DNA of 64,000 nt from Girardinichthys multiradiatus (GCF_021462225.1 NC_061804.1:12964740-13028739); one strand, 5' to 3'. Positions 32,507-45,316 are shown, numbered from the stretch's first letter. Notes: generated by a model not told the origin, from the sequence alone. A program made the numbers and translations.

Positions 32507-34015
32507 TGTAACAACCAAAGGGAGACAACACAAGGAGGCAGGAGTTTAAGAAAAATAATGTATTGAAGTAAACCAAAGAAGTAATATGTTTAATCAGTTG
32601 TCAGTTAGGCCAGAATGACTGGATGTGTGGACATGTGTTTGGTGCAAAACCCCAGACATAACTGCCACAGAACATCAGAGGTGACCTGGCTGAAATCCCC
32701 ACTGAACAGAAAAGCCATACTGAAGAGTAGGCAGAAGCAGCCTTTATAGGGCAGGAGCACACTGGACCCAGGTGCATCTCATCTGCCGCTAATGGTAGGT
32801 TTCAACCTGAAAAAGAAAACAAAAAGAGACCCCCCCCCCCCCAGTGATGGGGTTGTCACCCCCCACCCTGCCTTTAAAGTAATTGGATTCCATTAGAAAT
32901 CCAATTGACACCAAGAAGTATTACTTGCAGCAATGTAAAATCTCGAATTGTCATACTCACCAATTTAAATACCCTCAACTAACCCTCTAGCCGTAATCTG
33001 AAGCCCAGCAATCCCTGGCACCTAAAGAAAGCACTTTAAGGATACAAGTGTGTAAATAGAGCTTTAATCAAAGAGCAAGGGGCTCTGGACAAAGCATCTA
33101 CCTGGTGGTTGTCAGAACCCTTTATGTAGCCTATATCTTTCTGTATCTACATCAATCTGCGAATTGAGACAATGCAAGAAGTTCAAAGACTTTACGGGAT
33201 TATGTTCTGACTCTCCATAAACAGCAAAATGCTGGAGTGCCCAGACACTTTTCTTTTCAAATGACCGAATAGTTAAACTGATACAAAGTAAACATCATGG
33301 AGGAGAAACTCAGAGGATGTTAAACACCCTTTCAGTCACACTGCAACTGTGTGAACATGACTTGCATTTGGCTTTGTGATAGCATTAACCTTGCTGTAAT
33401 CTATACAAAACTTCTTTGTTTTGTCAGCTATTTCCACTAACAAACAAGTCGAGTCCCAACCTCAGCATGAAGGTTTGGCAATGTTTTCAAGCATACATTT
33501 TATTTCACTATACATTGGATTCTCTCTACATTTACCATTAAAATGTTGGCAAATAGGCCTAGCATCACCTACATCAATTTTATGCTCCAGAAGAGGTGTC
33601 TGAGTTGGAAAATCACCAGACTCTTTAATGACTGTGGAAAGCTCAACATGTCTGTCCTGTGGCAAGTGTTTGAGTTAAGACTCCAGGTTACACAGTGTTT
33701 CTGAGTTCTCCAAATAACTTTGCAACACACATTCATCAGTTGTATGGACACCATCGTCCTCAAACAGTAGAAAGAATAATCTGAAACAAGCACTGGTTTA
33801 ACTTTAGCTATGACACTTTTCTCCGTTTCAAAGACTGCACAACCCTGCTGTAATCAGAGGTGACCAGGGTGAACTCCCCACTGGTCAGAGGAGCCAGTCT
33901 GAAGAGATGACAGCGGTTTTTGTAAAGCAGGTGCATCTAATGCCATTACTGGCAGATTCCAACCCGAAAAAGAAAGCAAAAAGAGACATCCTAGTGGTCA
34001 GGAAGTTGTATTGTA
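32507..34015 (-). mobile_element. degraded LTR retrotransposon
   Basis: Two direct repeats of about 140-170 bp flank the stretch: about 32672-32830 and 33852-33990 share, in order, 'atcagaggtgacc', 'ccccactg', 'gcaggtgcatct'/'ccaggtgcatct' and 'gaaaaagaaa-caaaaagaga'. These look like LTR copies. Between them the minus strand encodes a Gypsy-type RT entry region. Edges near 32507 ('tgtaacaacc') and 34015 are tentative. The 13-base C tract at 32830-32842 lies within the left copy. Confidence 0.6.
33345..33665 (-). pseudogene. LTR-element RT N-terminal fragment
   Basis: The minus strand reads 'HKIDVGDARPICQHFN', 'YSEIKCMLENIAKPSC', then after a TGA 'CLLVEIADKTKKFCIDYSKV' and 'NAITKPNASHV'. This is the start of a Gypsy-type reverse transcriptase: the 'VDVGxAxPI' entry, the 'ML-x-I-x-PS' helix and the 'RFCVDYRxxN' nucleotide-binding block. 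No protease, YxDD or integrase is found in the short interval, so the internal region is mostly deleted. Confidence 0.65.
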
Positions 34016-34225
34016 ATTCAAATTTCAAACATGGGTTTGAGACTTTATAAACCTCTACCTTTATTGTCATATTCAAGCATCTTTAAGAAGATTTTTAAAA
34101 TTATATATTGTACTTCTTTTTGATTGATGATGTAATTCAACATATATTTGTCTAAGGTTTAAGTTAAATTAGCTCCGAAATATTTTGTCTATATTATCAA
34201 ATAGTTTAATGTAAGGAAAATGTTA

Positions 34226-34429
34226 GGGGGCCTTAGGCTCAGTGGAAAGAGTAGTTGTATTAATCTGAAATTGTGGGATTGATTGCAGCTTTCTCCTGCC
34301 ACATGTCGATGTGCCTCTGGGCAAGGCACTTAACTCCAACTTGCCTCCGGATTTGCATATCTGTGTATGAATGTGTGCATGTCTGTGAGTGCTTTGAATG
34401 AAAATCGCAATATAAATTCGATCCATTTA
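34226..34429 (+). mobile_element. tRNA-derived SINE, copy 2
   Basis: Same family as 5631-5848 and 52745-52981: an A-box-like 'taggctcagtgg', a decayed B box ('gggattgattgcag'), 'gatgtgcctctgggcaagg', and the tail 'ataaattcgatccattt'. Confidence 0.8.
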
Positions 34430-36289
34430 CTGTTTGTAAAATTTTACTCATTTTGATGAATGAGTACATTTTTAAGTAGTTGGAATTCACGTGTTGTGTT
34501 CAAGTTTATTTCAGCTCTTAAACCTATATAACTTCTACTCAAAAAATATTAAATAAAATCTACCCATATGTGTCCAAATTGTTGCACCAGTCTTTTATTG
34601 GTTGCTTTGCACAACAAGATCAAGTTTTAAGGCCTCGATAGCAATACTGAACATTAGTTGCATCAAGCACTTTTGAACTGACACTTGAGCTCTTGGAAAA
34701 CCTTGAAAACACCAAATTTCAGCTGTTCTTAAGGATTTCAAGCACTTGTTGGAACCCTGCTCTTTAAGCTTCCAGATTTAATAATTTCTAGCCTGTTTTC
34801 GCATTTTTTTGTGAGTTTAAAACATTGCAAGACTGACTCTGTGTTAGATTATGCCATTACACTCCAGGTTGTTATTTTAATTCTGATTTATTCTCTATTT
34901 AATACCTTGTTTTAAAGTGGGTTAATTACCGCTGATGGCATTTAATGGCTTCATGTAATGAATTGTTGTCCCTTTTTCGTGTGAAAGCAACTATGTATTT
35001 CTCTTTATTGCCAATGTCTCTGCTGTTAGGGATGATCACAACAAAGCCTAAAACAACACAAGTGGCAATTTTAACACAGAAGTGGTACTTAGATAGTTGG
35101 TAAACAGTGTGTCATGCTTCCCTTCAAATTTTAATGCTTTATTGTACCTGGGTAGCTGTTCATTTGGTGCACACATGTATTTTTGCTGTGCAATGTCCAC
35201 AAGAGAATATATATTATTTTCTCTCTTCAAATACAGCTAAAAAGTTTTTGTCCTGCTATTTTCTGACATACAGTACATGAAACAGAAGTGAGAAAATGAA
35301 CAATTATGCAGCATGTCTGTTTTCAAAGATGGAACTTTTGTTGGATCTTTAAGGCGATTTGCCATGAGTTTTCTCAATGCAGGTGCAATCACTTTCTTTT
35401 GATGCCCAACAATTGAACATGGGGAGGCCTAGAGCTGGGAAAGAACAGCCGCAAATAATCAGCTTAAATTTAACCGCAGTCTCAATCTGGAGTGTATTCT
35501 TTGAAGCAATCACTGCTAGAGCCAGACAACTGCAACAGGTGAACAAAAACACTGGATTTTATTTAAACACATGGTCCTTTTTATCTTCCTCTGCTACAAC
35601 ATCTGCAATCAATCAATGTTCCATGGAAAAATGACAAGGAAACTTTAGTGGGCACTATCAAAGTTCACCCACTTGTTTTAGGAAAAAAAACAAAAAAACA
35701 ACTACTGTCACTTTTTATTTGATATCAGATAAGAAAATATGTCTGGATTCTATTATTAGGTGCAACTTTCTGAAATGTCCTCAAATGAAGTATGTAGAGT
35801 ATGATGTAGCAATTTTGACTCATAACAAGAACTGTTCTTTTTTGTCATTTTTTGGAATCACACTATATTCAATCAACATAGATTAAATAGTAGATTATTA
35901 TCCAAAATACACACTTAGTTTGACCAGTTTTACGTACCAAACTTATTCTTTGTACATACATCTATATTGCCGTTTAATGCTGGCTTGAAAATTCATTTTT
36001 CTCAGATTACTATCAAAGACAACACTGAAACTTGGCCACTTGAAAACAAACTTAAAAACAAAGTGGTTTTAAGCACTCAGCATTTTCAAAAACATCCTTT
36101 CTTTTTAGAAAGAGCCAAGTCAAATATTAGCATGGGCTTTTATGTTCTTATTCACATAGTTTCCTGCGCTTACTATATGAATACTTTACGCTTAAAATTC
36201 TGTCACTATACATTTCTTTATATTCTGCTCTGTAACACAATTTTTCTTGATCTGTTGCATCTATTTATTTAGAGAACAATTTCAGATGA
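34430..36289. other. unannotated DNA
   Basis: No gene recognised. The stretch 35360-35560 is more complex than its surroundings and has overlapping open frames on both strands (35377-35634 plus, 35349-35552 minus) without any known motif. It may be a non-coding element. Confidence 0.35.
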
Positions 36290-36500
36290 TGTCCGTTTTA
36301 AGCAGCCCCTCCTTTGCAACCAGGAAATTGCAGAGCTAAATTAACAACCCTATACTTCACATGTTGACGCATGGCTTTAAAGCTCCTGATTATTAATTAA
36401 ATTGTGCGATTAATTAAAGGCAGAGGATGCAGCATAAGACAAGAAATATCTCTCTTTATAATAAAGTGAGTTAACCCACAGGGTGAAAAACCATTGGTCT
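36290..36500. promoter_or_regulatory. candidate conserved non-coding block
   Basis: A repeat-free block with 'gattattaattaaattg' and 'cgattaattaaagg', a dense pair of homeodomain-type TTAATTA sites about 20 bp apart, next to 'gcagaggatgcagcataag'. Enhancer-like by pattern only. Confidence 0.22.
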
Positions 36501-36813
36501 TCAAATCCTATAGCTTGGATGCAGGTGAATGAGGGGCCTGTTTAAAGCTTTGAGTATGATTTAATGAAATGCCTCCAAACCTTTAAAGCCTAAAAGGCCA
36601 AGCCTTGAAATGCAGGTTTCATTGATGTTAAGCCCTAAAAACCGAGCACCACCCACTTTTATAAACAAGACCTTCAAAATAAATCAGTCTTTGACATATT
36701 GTATGATACAGCAATTGGAAGGGCTGGCCCAATCTACAAAAGAATTTTGTAACTGCTCAGAGCTCCCAGCTGACAGCGGGCCCTCCGGCAACATGACTTG
36801 AAACCTTAAAGTT

Positions 36814-37206
36814 AGGGCTGCAACTAATGATTATTTTGCTAATCGATTAATCTGTCGACTATTTTGTTTTGATTAATTGATTAATAACCGGATAGCAAAA
36901 GGTGCTGAATTTGAGATTTTTTACAGATTTTGAACCAGGTGAACCTGCAACTATGCCATTTGAGGAGTTCTGGATAGAGCATATTTCCAGACAAAGAAGG
37001 ATTTTTTAATTTTATTTATCAAAATGGACATATTTTTGTACAATTGTGGCCTAATTACTGCTCTGAGTGGATTGTTCTTTCAGCAAATTACATGTTTTAG
37101 AGTCCGACATGTTTTAGAGTCTGTATACTCCAGTAATGTACGATTACTAAATTAGTTGATGATTATTTTAATAATCACTATTAATCCGATTATTTGTTTT
37201 AGCCCT
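36814..37206. mobile_element. short DNA-transposon-like repeat (hAT-type MITE?)
   Basis: The left edge reads agggctgcaactaatgatta and the right edge is an inverted 'agggctaaaac', with internal 'aatcgattaatc' motifs repeated towards both ends. The total is 393 bp without coding capacity. The 'agggctgcaac' form is a common teleost interspersed repeat. No convincing target duplication is seen, so the superfamily is uncertain. Confidence 0.5.
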
Positions 37207-38039
37207 GGAATGGGCTTTATAAAAATGTAGCAAAGAAACGATAAGAAGTATTTAGTTGTAGTCAGAGATGAACTCATTAACCTGTGAATAAGATCAGCTT
37301 TTGGTTCAGACTATGTAGAGGTCCAAAACCTTTATTTTTCAGAGCTACTGATAGGGATTTTCTTTATATATTTTGATTTTTGTTTTATTATTTTTGTCTG
37401 AGATATTTAATCTAGTTTTTGTTTAACTAAAAGGTCTTGCCTGGGGATGCGGTTGTGTGTGAATTGGTTGGTTGTTTGGGTTAGGTTTTGTTTTGATCTT
37501 ATCTATGCTCTGTTGTTCATTATGTTCTCTTGTCCCTGCCATATTCTATTAATTTCTGTGTGCTCTTTAGTTAGTGTGAAATATTTCTAAAACTAGCTGG
37601 AATTTATTATTATTATTTTTTTGTTAGCTAGAGAGAATTGTGTTCGTCTTTTTTAGCCTGCTGACTGAGCATGTGGGGTGGGGCTGTGCCGCTTTATTCT
37701 CTGTACTGTTAGAAAATGCTGGCCACTCTAGCACTTTCTCCAGCATTTAGCTACAGTGACTTTTAAACCACAGGAATGGTGCAATGGAAAATTGTAGTGT
37801 GTTTGAAGCAGCTACTTTTTAAAAGTTATACCAAAAACAGGTGCATGCTGGACAGCAGCAGGCTTCAAGAAACTAAAACTTACAAGAAAAAAACAGGGAC
37901 ATGATCAAAATGTATTATATTATGTAATTTAATTTAATTAGTGTTGAGGATTTATGATAGCTGCAAAACCACAAACACCCTTTTTTCCCATACTTTCAGG
38001 TCTAAAAGTATTTAATATACAGGGGTCCATTGTGTTTCT

Positions 38040-38310
38040 CTTGTTCTGGCAGAGGCTGTGATCCCATGTTTGCTGCCAGGTGGTTGAATGCCCATTAGTC
38101 TCCCTATCTGCTCTGCTCTGCCAGCTTCAGGCTCAACAGGCGAATGGAAAGAATAAATTACAATCCATCCTTGGGCTATCAGCCTTTTCTGGCCCTGATT
38201 CGCCTATTTACGCTAGGCCTGCACTCAGGGCAAATTAAATTTTCTCTTCAAATATTTGCCTTTATTAAGGCTGCACAGCATGGTAATTAATCTCTTCAAC
38301 AAAGGAACCA
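38040..38310. promoter_or_regulatory. candidate conserved non-coding block
   Basis: Complex sequence including 'ctggcagaggctgtgatccc', 'gaataaattacaatccatcc', 'gatcgcc'-like GC islands and 'ggtaattaatctcttc' with a TAATTA core. Its balanced composition and lack of frame or repeat suggest a conserved element. Inference only. Confidence 0.22.
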
Positions 38311-39018
38311 TCTGCCTGACCTATAAAATTGGAATAATGCTTTGCTCTTCTGTGATTAAGAAGAATATCACATGTAAAATTGTAAAATAAATTTAACAGA
38401 GAAAGGACTTGTTGAAATAAGACGAGACATTTTTGCCTGTCCATCTCTCCTCTCTTAAACCTTTTGTGGGCTGCTTCTTCAACTCTTTTTTTGAAAGTTT
38501 TCAAGAAAACTGCTGCACTTTAACAAATGTGGGGACAGCTAAAACTACACTAATTAAAATTAATGTTGCCTCTTTGAGGATGATATGGTTTCATTTAGAT
38601 TTTTACTTGTCATAGGCAGGGTGTTTGGCTCCAGGAGGATTTTTGCTTGGCTCGCCGTTTTGAGATAAAAAGAAACCCAAAAACATTAGCACTAGCTGAT
38701 CCTTCTGTACAGCTCTTCTCCATCCACGTGTCACTTTTTTCTGTTTGTTCCATCTCCTTCTGCAGTCCAACTTATCAAACTTACAAAAGGTCTTGCTATC
38801 ATTATTTCTTCTGTCTGCATTATTTTGTCTTGATCCTCCACTTGTTTAGCCTGTTCTCAGTTTCTAATTACTTCCCAAAGATAAGTTGTATATGGGAATA
38901 TGTGCTTCAAAGGTAATCATGCAGGCTTTATTGTGTTATGGTTGGTATATGCGTTTGTTGAGTCGTGAATCTCCAAATTGTGTGATGTAAAACAAAAGGA
39001 TTGAAAATGTTTCAGGAA

Positions 39019-39040
39019 ATGGATGGATGGATGGACGGAC
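39019..39040 (+). repeat. (GGAT)n microsatellite
   Basis: About five tandem ggat/ggac units. Confidence 0.8.
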
Positions 39041-39912
39041 TGACTATAATGTGAACCGTGTTTGATCCTGAAGTACTCATGCTAGCATGTGTGTTTGAGT
39101 TCGAAAGTAGATGTTCAAACTGACCAGGAAAAAATCATGTCTGACTGTAATTAAAACCAAGTCTTCTCATAGGAAATTTCATGTCAGTGTTTCGTTTAGG
39201 CTTAGCCCAGTAATGTCACCTGTTTATTGTGCAGAAAGTGGGATGAATGCTAGCAGTTACTCTGTAGTGGGTTAGATCACCATTTACTTTGGAAAAGATG
39301 AAACCGGTCCACTTTGGTGCCGTCTTTCATGATAACCATTTTTCAACTCAGTTGGCAGATCGGGCTAATTTGTCCTCCCGCTTGAGCTGAACCATTTCAG
39401 TGAGAGGCGAAGACCCACATCTCACCACAAGCTTTAATGAAGACGAAGGCGATGGCTCCAACTGATAAGCTGTTAGCTTGTTAGCGTCTTATTTGAAGGG
39501 TGGGCTTAAAATTTCGCACGTATTCCTATTATTTGGTCTTTCTTCCTCGTTGAAAAAGTGTGAGAAATAACACATTTTTAAAAGTTGTCTGTCTCTGAAC
39601 TGATTGATCAAGTTTTGTAAATTTGCTTACCCACAGCTGTTACTCATTACACCAATATAGACTCAGCTGCCCCTTACTCAACCAGTCAATGCTCCTTTGT
39701 GTTTTATTATCTGTTTTTTTGTCGCTCCTTGTTGGTTTCTACTGTTCTTCATGGCTTCTGGTCCAACATAAAGAAGTTTTTTTATTGTAAGCTGTCTCCT
39801 TGTTTCCTCAGCAATATGATTTGCCTCTCGTGGTGGTGGTGGGTCGCAATCATTTTCACATTATCATTATTTGCTCATGAATAACTGATCGTTCATGGCT
39901 AAAGGGTTTATT

Positions 39913-40296
39913 AGCCGGTGGAAATCTGTGCTCACACTTTGCTAAACTGTGCGCTCAGTTTAGCAATCTGTCTGCATAGTTTGATAAACTGTCCGCTCCG
40001 TTTTGCAATCCAGATGCACAGATTACTCAGTGACAGTTGTTGAGATATCTCAGTGTAAGAAAAATAAAGTCATATTACAAGCTGTGTACTGATTAAAACA
40101 TTGCTTTAAGTTTATATATATGACAACAGATCCACTGAACTTACCTGTCAGGTGTGGGTCATGTGTTCAAACTCTGGACAGATGTCACTGTGTAATCTGT
40201 GGGCATGGATTGCAAGACAGTTTAGTAATCCGTATGCGCAGATTGCTAAACTGAGCGCTGAGTTTAATAAAACGTGATCACGGATTTCCACCGGCT
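39913..40296. mobile_element. foldback element with ~120-bp inverted repeats made of 21-bp units
   Basis: The left arm (39913 to about 40037) and right arm (about 40180 to 40296) are imperfect inverted copies, starting agccggtggaaatc and ending in its complement. The arms make up about 63% of the 384 bp. In the left arm, 39938-40021 consists of four consecutive 21-bp units in an A-B-A-B order: A units contain 'TAAACTGT' and 'CGCTC', B units contain 'GCAATC' and 'GCA-AG'. Neighbouring A and B units can pair (gctaaact with agtttagc). No coding capacity and no clear target duplication. I do not recognise the family; a foldback-type MITE is the best description. Confidence 0.7.
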
Positions 40297-41504
40297 TTGT
40301 TTTTTTTCACGCGCTGACACCTGCCGGGCTCAGTATACTCTAATGCACCCACTATGCAAATTTTGTTTATTTGTAAGAGTTTTTAAGACTGTATTTGTAA
40401 CTATTTAAAGGACCACCAGAACAAATAAGTGTACAATTTTACTATTTTGTTTTTAAAGGAGTCTACTTTGTTGTGAATATAAAAGGGTAGAAGATGACAT
40501 TGGGAGGTTTAAGAGAATAAATGGGATGTAGCAGTTGTTGCTAAATGTTGCCTCCAGAAACCTTACTCTCTACTTTCACGGCTCTCAGTTTTTCTCGTTT
40601 CTCTCCTTCATTTGCGGTGCATGTGTCATTTGGTAACGATAAAAGCCTCTCTCTGTATGACTTTCATTTTTCTCTTTTTGTCTGCAGATTCCTTTCATCT
40701 TCTATCTCCCCCCTCTCTTTATTCCCTCCCTTGTCTTTACCCTGACATTTGAACCTCTTTAAACACCTGAGAGGGACTTCTAAAGCTCTTGTTACTCCTC
40801 TTCTTGGTCTTATAACAAAAGACCTCCAGAATGTAGGGAAAGATCAAAGTTGGCAAACTTATATAAAAGCACTCAAACGTATTGAACAGAGGCAGATGGT
40901 TTTGTTCATTAGTAGTATTCAAACTCCATGTATCTGTGGGGTGCAGTGTTTAAATCTACAGCTGGTGATGTAAACCAATTACACAATTTTTTATAGAACA
41001 GTTGAAACTTAGCATGGTTATAATGATCGCTATGCAAATGCACACATCCTGATGTTAATCACATGCAAAGAACTTCTTTAATCATGTTTAGCAGAGTGAT
41101 ACAATCCTTTTCCTTCAGCTATAATCTACACCCTGGAGTAGTTAATTTATGCACACACAAATACCCAGTTATGCCCACTTTCATCACGTTCAACCAACAG
41201 CTGGGATTTCATCATGCATCCTCCATACCAAGGGGAAACATTAGTGCATTTACTGGAATCACACATGCACTCATATCTGTGAGATTTGCCGGAAACCATC
41301 CCACCCAACAACTAACCACCTCTTAGAGTGGCTCTGAGAACCTCATCAGATCTTTGAAGCTTTGTTAATAATTGAAAACACACAAATCATTCATGGAACA
41401 GTTGCTTAGGCAACACAAACCACCGGTGGAAAAATGCAGCCCTGGTCTTGGCCTCTTTTTTTTCCCCATATTTTGGTTTGTTTGGCTGTCATGTAACCTC
41501 ACAG

Positions 41505-41576
41505 GACATCGTGCTCGATAGTGGAGGATGTATTGAGCAGTGTCGGAGTCAGCAAGTAGCCTGGATTTGACCCCAG
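41505..41576 (+). other. candidate non-coding exon
   Basis: A T-rich tract and 'ctcacag' precede it, and 'ccccag|gtaagcg', a textbook splice donor, follows. All three frames contain a stop within the 72 bp (frame 1 TGA near the end, frame 2 TAG, frame 3 TAG early), so if it is an exon it is untranslated or part of a non-coding RNA. Confidence 0.15.
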
Positions 41577-41740
41577 GTAAGCGAGGAAGGATGGGATTCT
41601 ACACAAAAGTATAAAACAAAACTGCATAAATATCAAAGGCGGGTGAAAAATGATTTATATATTTAACGTATATTCTCCAAATGCTTTGTGTGTGGTTGTG
41701 TTGGTGAGTTGAGAAAGAGGAAAAGAACATCTGCCCACAG

Positions 41741-41844
41741 TGGTTCAGGGCTCACACTCGGATGCCTCCAGCCGTGATGGTAATAGGAATGGGCAGAAAT
41801 CGGAGGCAGACACTGCTAATGGTTCTTTCAAACTGGGAGAACTG
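41741..41844 (+). other. candidate exon, possibly coding
   Basis: Preceded by 'tgcccacag' and followed by 'ctg|gtaacc'. The open frame reads VQGSHSDASSRDGNRN then GQKSEADTANGSFKLGEL, hydrophilic and balanced in composition, unlike the Leu/Phe-rich chance frames around it. I recognise no family. It lies 164 bp after the candidate donor at 41577. Confidence 0.15.
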
Positions 41845-44799
41845 GTAACCCCAGCATTACACTCTTTCTTTGTCTCTCACTATATTCTCAGCAAGAATTT
41901 CTCATTCTTCTTTCTGTTTTTGTCTCGGGGCTCATTGAGCTTTGGAGTTTTTTCTGCTTAAATTAATTAGTTAATTCTCCCCTTGTTATCTCCTGGTTTT
42001 TAAATTCTGTGTCCAAATTTCTTGGATTAACTGGTATATTCCCTATTATCTTAGTGTTTTGTCTTCTTGTTTGCATCAGTAGTTCTGTCACCTAGCCTAC
42101 TTTTGCCTGTTATTTAGTTTTTTCTCTATTTGTTCTCTTTCCTCGCTGTTTTTTTGTTCATGACTCAATCCATCATTATGTTTTACTATCACCTTAGTCT
42201 TTCACAGTTGTTTTTTCCATTATTGGCTTTAGGGAAGGAAAGCCCAAAAAAGAGCTCCATATAAATTCACACATTACCAGATTGCACCCCTATTTCATAC
42301 CCTACCATTACTATTTTCTACCAACCTACTTCTATTGTATACCCAAGGTCTGAAGTCATATAGACAGAGTCCTATTCAAATATACTTATTTCACATTGAG
42401 TTACTTACTTTGCAAAAATTCTTTCTTCTGAGCAAGTATGTGGCAACAATGGAAAGAAATAACTATCTTGTCACAGGAAGAAACAAGGTGCCCTATGTTG
42501 GGAGTTTCCGTATGCTCTACTGGTCCAGGAGTACTGTCTAGGTTAAAAAGTACCAAGTTAATGGCAACAGTAGCTTTGTCAGTGTCAGTGACTCTCTATG
42601 GAATTAAAAGACGTAACATTTCTGTTGGTAGTTATATCTTGATGATGAATTATGGTAATAAATAGTCATGAAAAGGTGATATGTTTTCTCTTCACCAATT
42701 CATAACCTCATTTCTTTCCCTGCCATGACCATTATTGTCCGACCCTCTTCCGTTTTGTTCCAGGTTTGCTTTACTGTTGGGTATCAGTTTATTTCTCAAA
42801 GTAGTTTAGTATTTTGTGGAAAATAATTTATAAGAAAAGTAATTTTAAAAAGTTATCAAAGCAGGTGAAATTGTGTACAATGGGACAAAGCTTCAAAAAT
42901 ACAAAATGGCAAAGCACCGAAATGATCAACACACAAGAAACGAATCCAAACACATTGGCTGACTAACATCTCCTTCATGTTATTCACACCTTCTTAAAAT
43001 TGGCCATGGTTCATGTGAATTGATTCTTTATAAAGCTGTAAAACTGGGGCCCTTTGGGACAGTGTAGATAGCTGAGCTCATCTGGGTTACTTTAACACCA
43101 ATGCGCAAAAACGTTTTTTACGGGTTCTAGTGCTAAAGTGGTGCTAGTGCTCATTTAGGACTAGTGCTTTGTTTTTCTATTGCTCCAAGCACAAAAAAAA
43201 TATTTATGTTCAGATTTTATATTTTTTTAAATCTGCTCTAAACGTGTTTAACTCCTGTTTGCAGCAATGGTGGTAAATGGGGTCTGAGAGCAGCTTGTAA
43301 GAACTACAGGTGTGGACTCAAACCCAATAAATTAAGGTGGACTTAATGGGACAGAATAGATTAAATATAGTTACATTCCCCGTACCTGTTGGTTTGTTTT
43401 ATTTTAATACAACAATTTTATGTAAATAGTTCATCAGGCTCCATTTCTGTTATTGATACAGTTGGAAGAAGCATGTAGTGGCAGCAGTTCCCCAACAGAG
43501 GGCGTCTCATATTCAGTGGGCTCTCCTACCGCAGCAAGCCAACGGCAATAGTGTTGTAACGGCTGGGGGAGGGAGCGTTCACTGATACTTTGTATCGGTC
43601 TTTAACAGTTGTGAAGAATAAAAGAACTCCAATAATGGCCAATAATAGCTTTATAACAGATAAATCAGATGCTCTAATGGAAGAATAAACTGAGTTCTAT
43701 TCTTAAAATGGTGTCAAACAGCCACAAATCAGACATTCTGCACATCTAAACAGCCTGTAGTTTAAGTTGGCTTAGCTAAACAACAATGATGTTTTCTAAT
43801 GACTTGTTTATTAAAGACTGCTTTCAGTCTAACAGACGCCAGTCACACTACTGTATATCATCAGGCATCATCTTTGGAGACACTCGCTCCCTCTAATAAA
43901 GACATTTATGTTACACTGTCACCAGCGGAGCCTCACAATGCCTATTGATGCAGGAGATATCCCCAGTGTCATTTTCATGTTTAATATAACCTACTCTTCA
44001 TTTTCAAAATACATTGCAGTTTGGAAAAGCATAGTTATAGGTATTGCATTAATCATGGGTCCTCAAACTTTATGTTAAAAGGTATAAATCTGATATCTAG
44101 ATAAGGTCCAAAAGGTGCAATTCATATAAATTAAATGAAATTCCTATTGTTAAATTTGCTTACAACTTACCAGCAAACAGAATGGCTATTTATTTCTACA
44201 CTTGATGCTAACTTTTTAAATTTTTGACCTCTTAAGGCTTAAAAAGTGCTCTAACTTTGCAGGAAAATTGAAACTTCTCCAACTTAATTACTTTTCATGT
44301 CTCAACAAAAGGCCCTTCTTTGCCCACGAGAATAGAGAAAATCAACTGAACTGGAAGCGTGACAAGACACTGGATCATGAAAACAACAGTGGTAAAAGCT
44401 GGATACCAAGAGATCTGTCTATTTTTATGAGCTGCCTAAAATTAGGGCTCAATGAATTAGTAAGATTTTTTCGCAAAATATGTTTTTATTTTTTCTAATA
44501 ATTCTTATTACAAAGTAAAACGCATTCTTTAACCTTAAAAAGTATCACAGCATATTTTTCTGTGGCTCTTACATAAACAGGCTTAGAGAAATAGTTTCAC
44601 CTGCTTTATAAATTGTAATAAACTATCCTTTTGTAAAATTTGAACTCTTGAGATATACACTTACATTTCACAACTTCAGTATTGATTCATACTCTAACAA
44701 TGATGTTCAGGTGCTGAACAAAATTATTTGTTTAAAACTTACCTGCAGAGTTTATCCTCCTGCTTCATAAACGTTTTGCTTTGCCGATTTGTCCATCCA

Positions 44800-44833
44800 T
44801 TCCTTCCTTCTTTCCTTCCTTCCTTCCTTCCTT
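44800..44833 (+). repeat. (TTCC)n microsatellite
   Basis: About eight tandem ttcc units with one interruption. Confidence 0.85.
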
Positions 44834-45316
44834 GTGTGTTTACTTGTGCCTTACTAGGTTTTCCTTGCTTCCTTTCAGTTTTTTTGAGGGTCTATATTTA
44901 TAGACTACTTAAAATTAAAATTTAATGTCTGAGACTATTGTGAAGAAGAGTCTGGAAATATCATTTTATACGAAAACACGTAGAAACTCTGAATCAAGGA
45001 AAGGCATTTAAAACCAGTTATGGGAGTCACAAAGTAACACAAATTAAAAGATGGAGCTTAGAAGAAGCAAATCTTTATTTCTGGATGCCAACTGCAAAAA
45101 GGTTTTTAATGTGCTTTAAAACTTAAGTAAACAGTGATTGAATAGCTTAGCAGATATGACCAGATGGAGGTCTCTCTCTGTTGCGTTTGGATGGTGCACC
45201 TGAATCAACTCTTGCAATGCATAAAATGGATTTTCTTATCCTAATCAATGCAGTTTAAGAATCTGCCAACCAGAGTGAGACTGGGGCGAATCAATCAGCT
45301 GAGCTGTGTGGAATAC

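Larger units (their letters stand above)
37207..39912. other. unannotated DNA with one candidate regulatory block
   Basis: Besides the block at 38040-38310 and a (GGAT)n tract at 39019-39040 I see no gene or repeat boundary. Confidence 0.35.

Noticed and set aside
35377..35634. 85-aa ORF in complex sequence
   Set aside because: Both strands are open over the same stretch, so coding cannot be preferred; more likely non-coding.
43090..43200. Possible DNA-transposon end with repeated 'agtgct'
   Set aside because: No partner end or target duplication found; too short to call.
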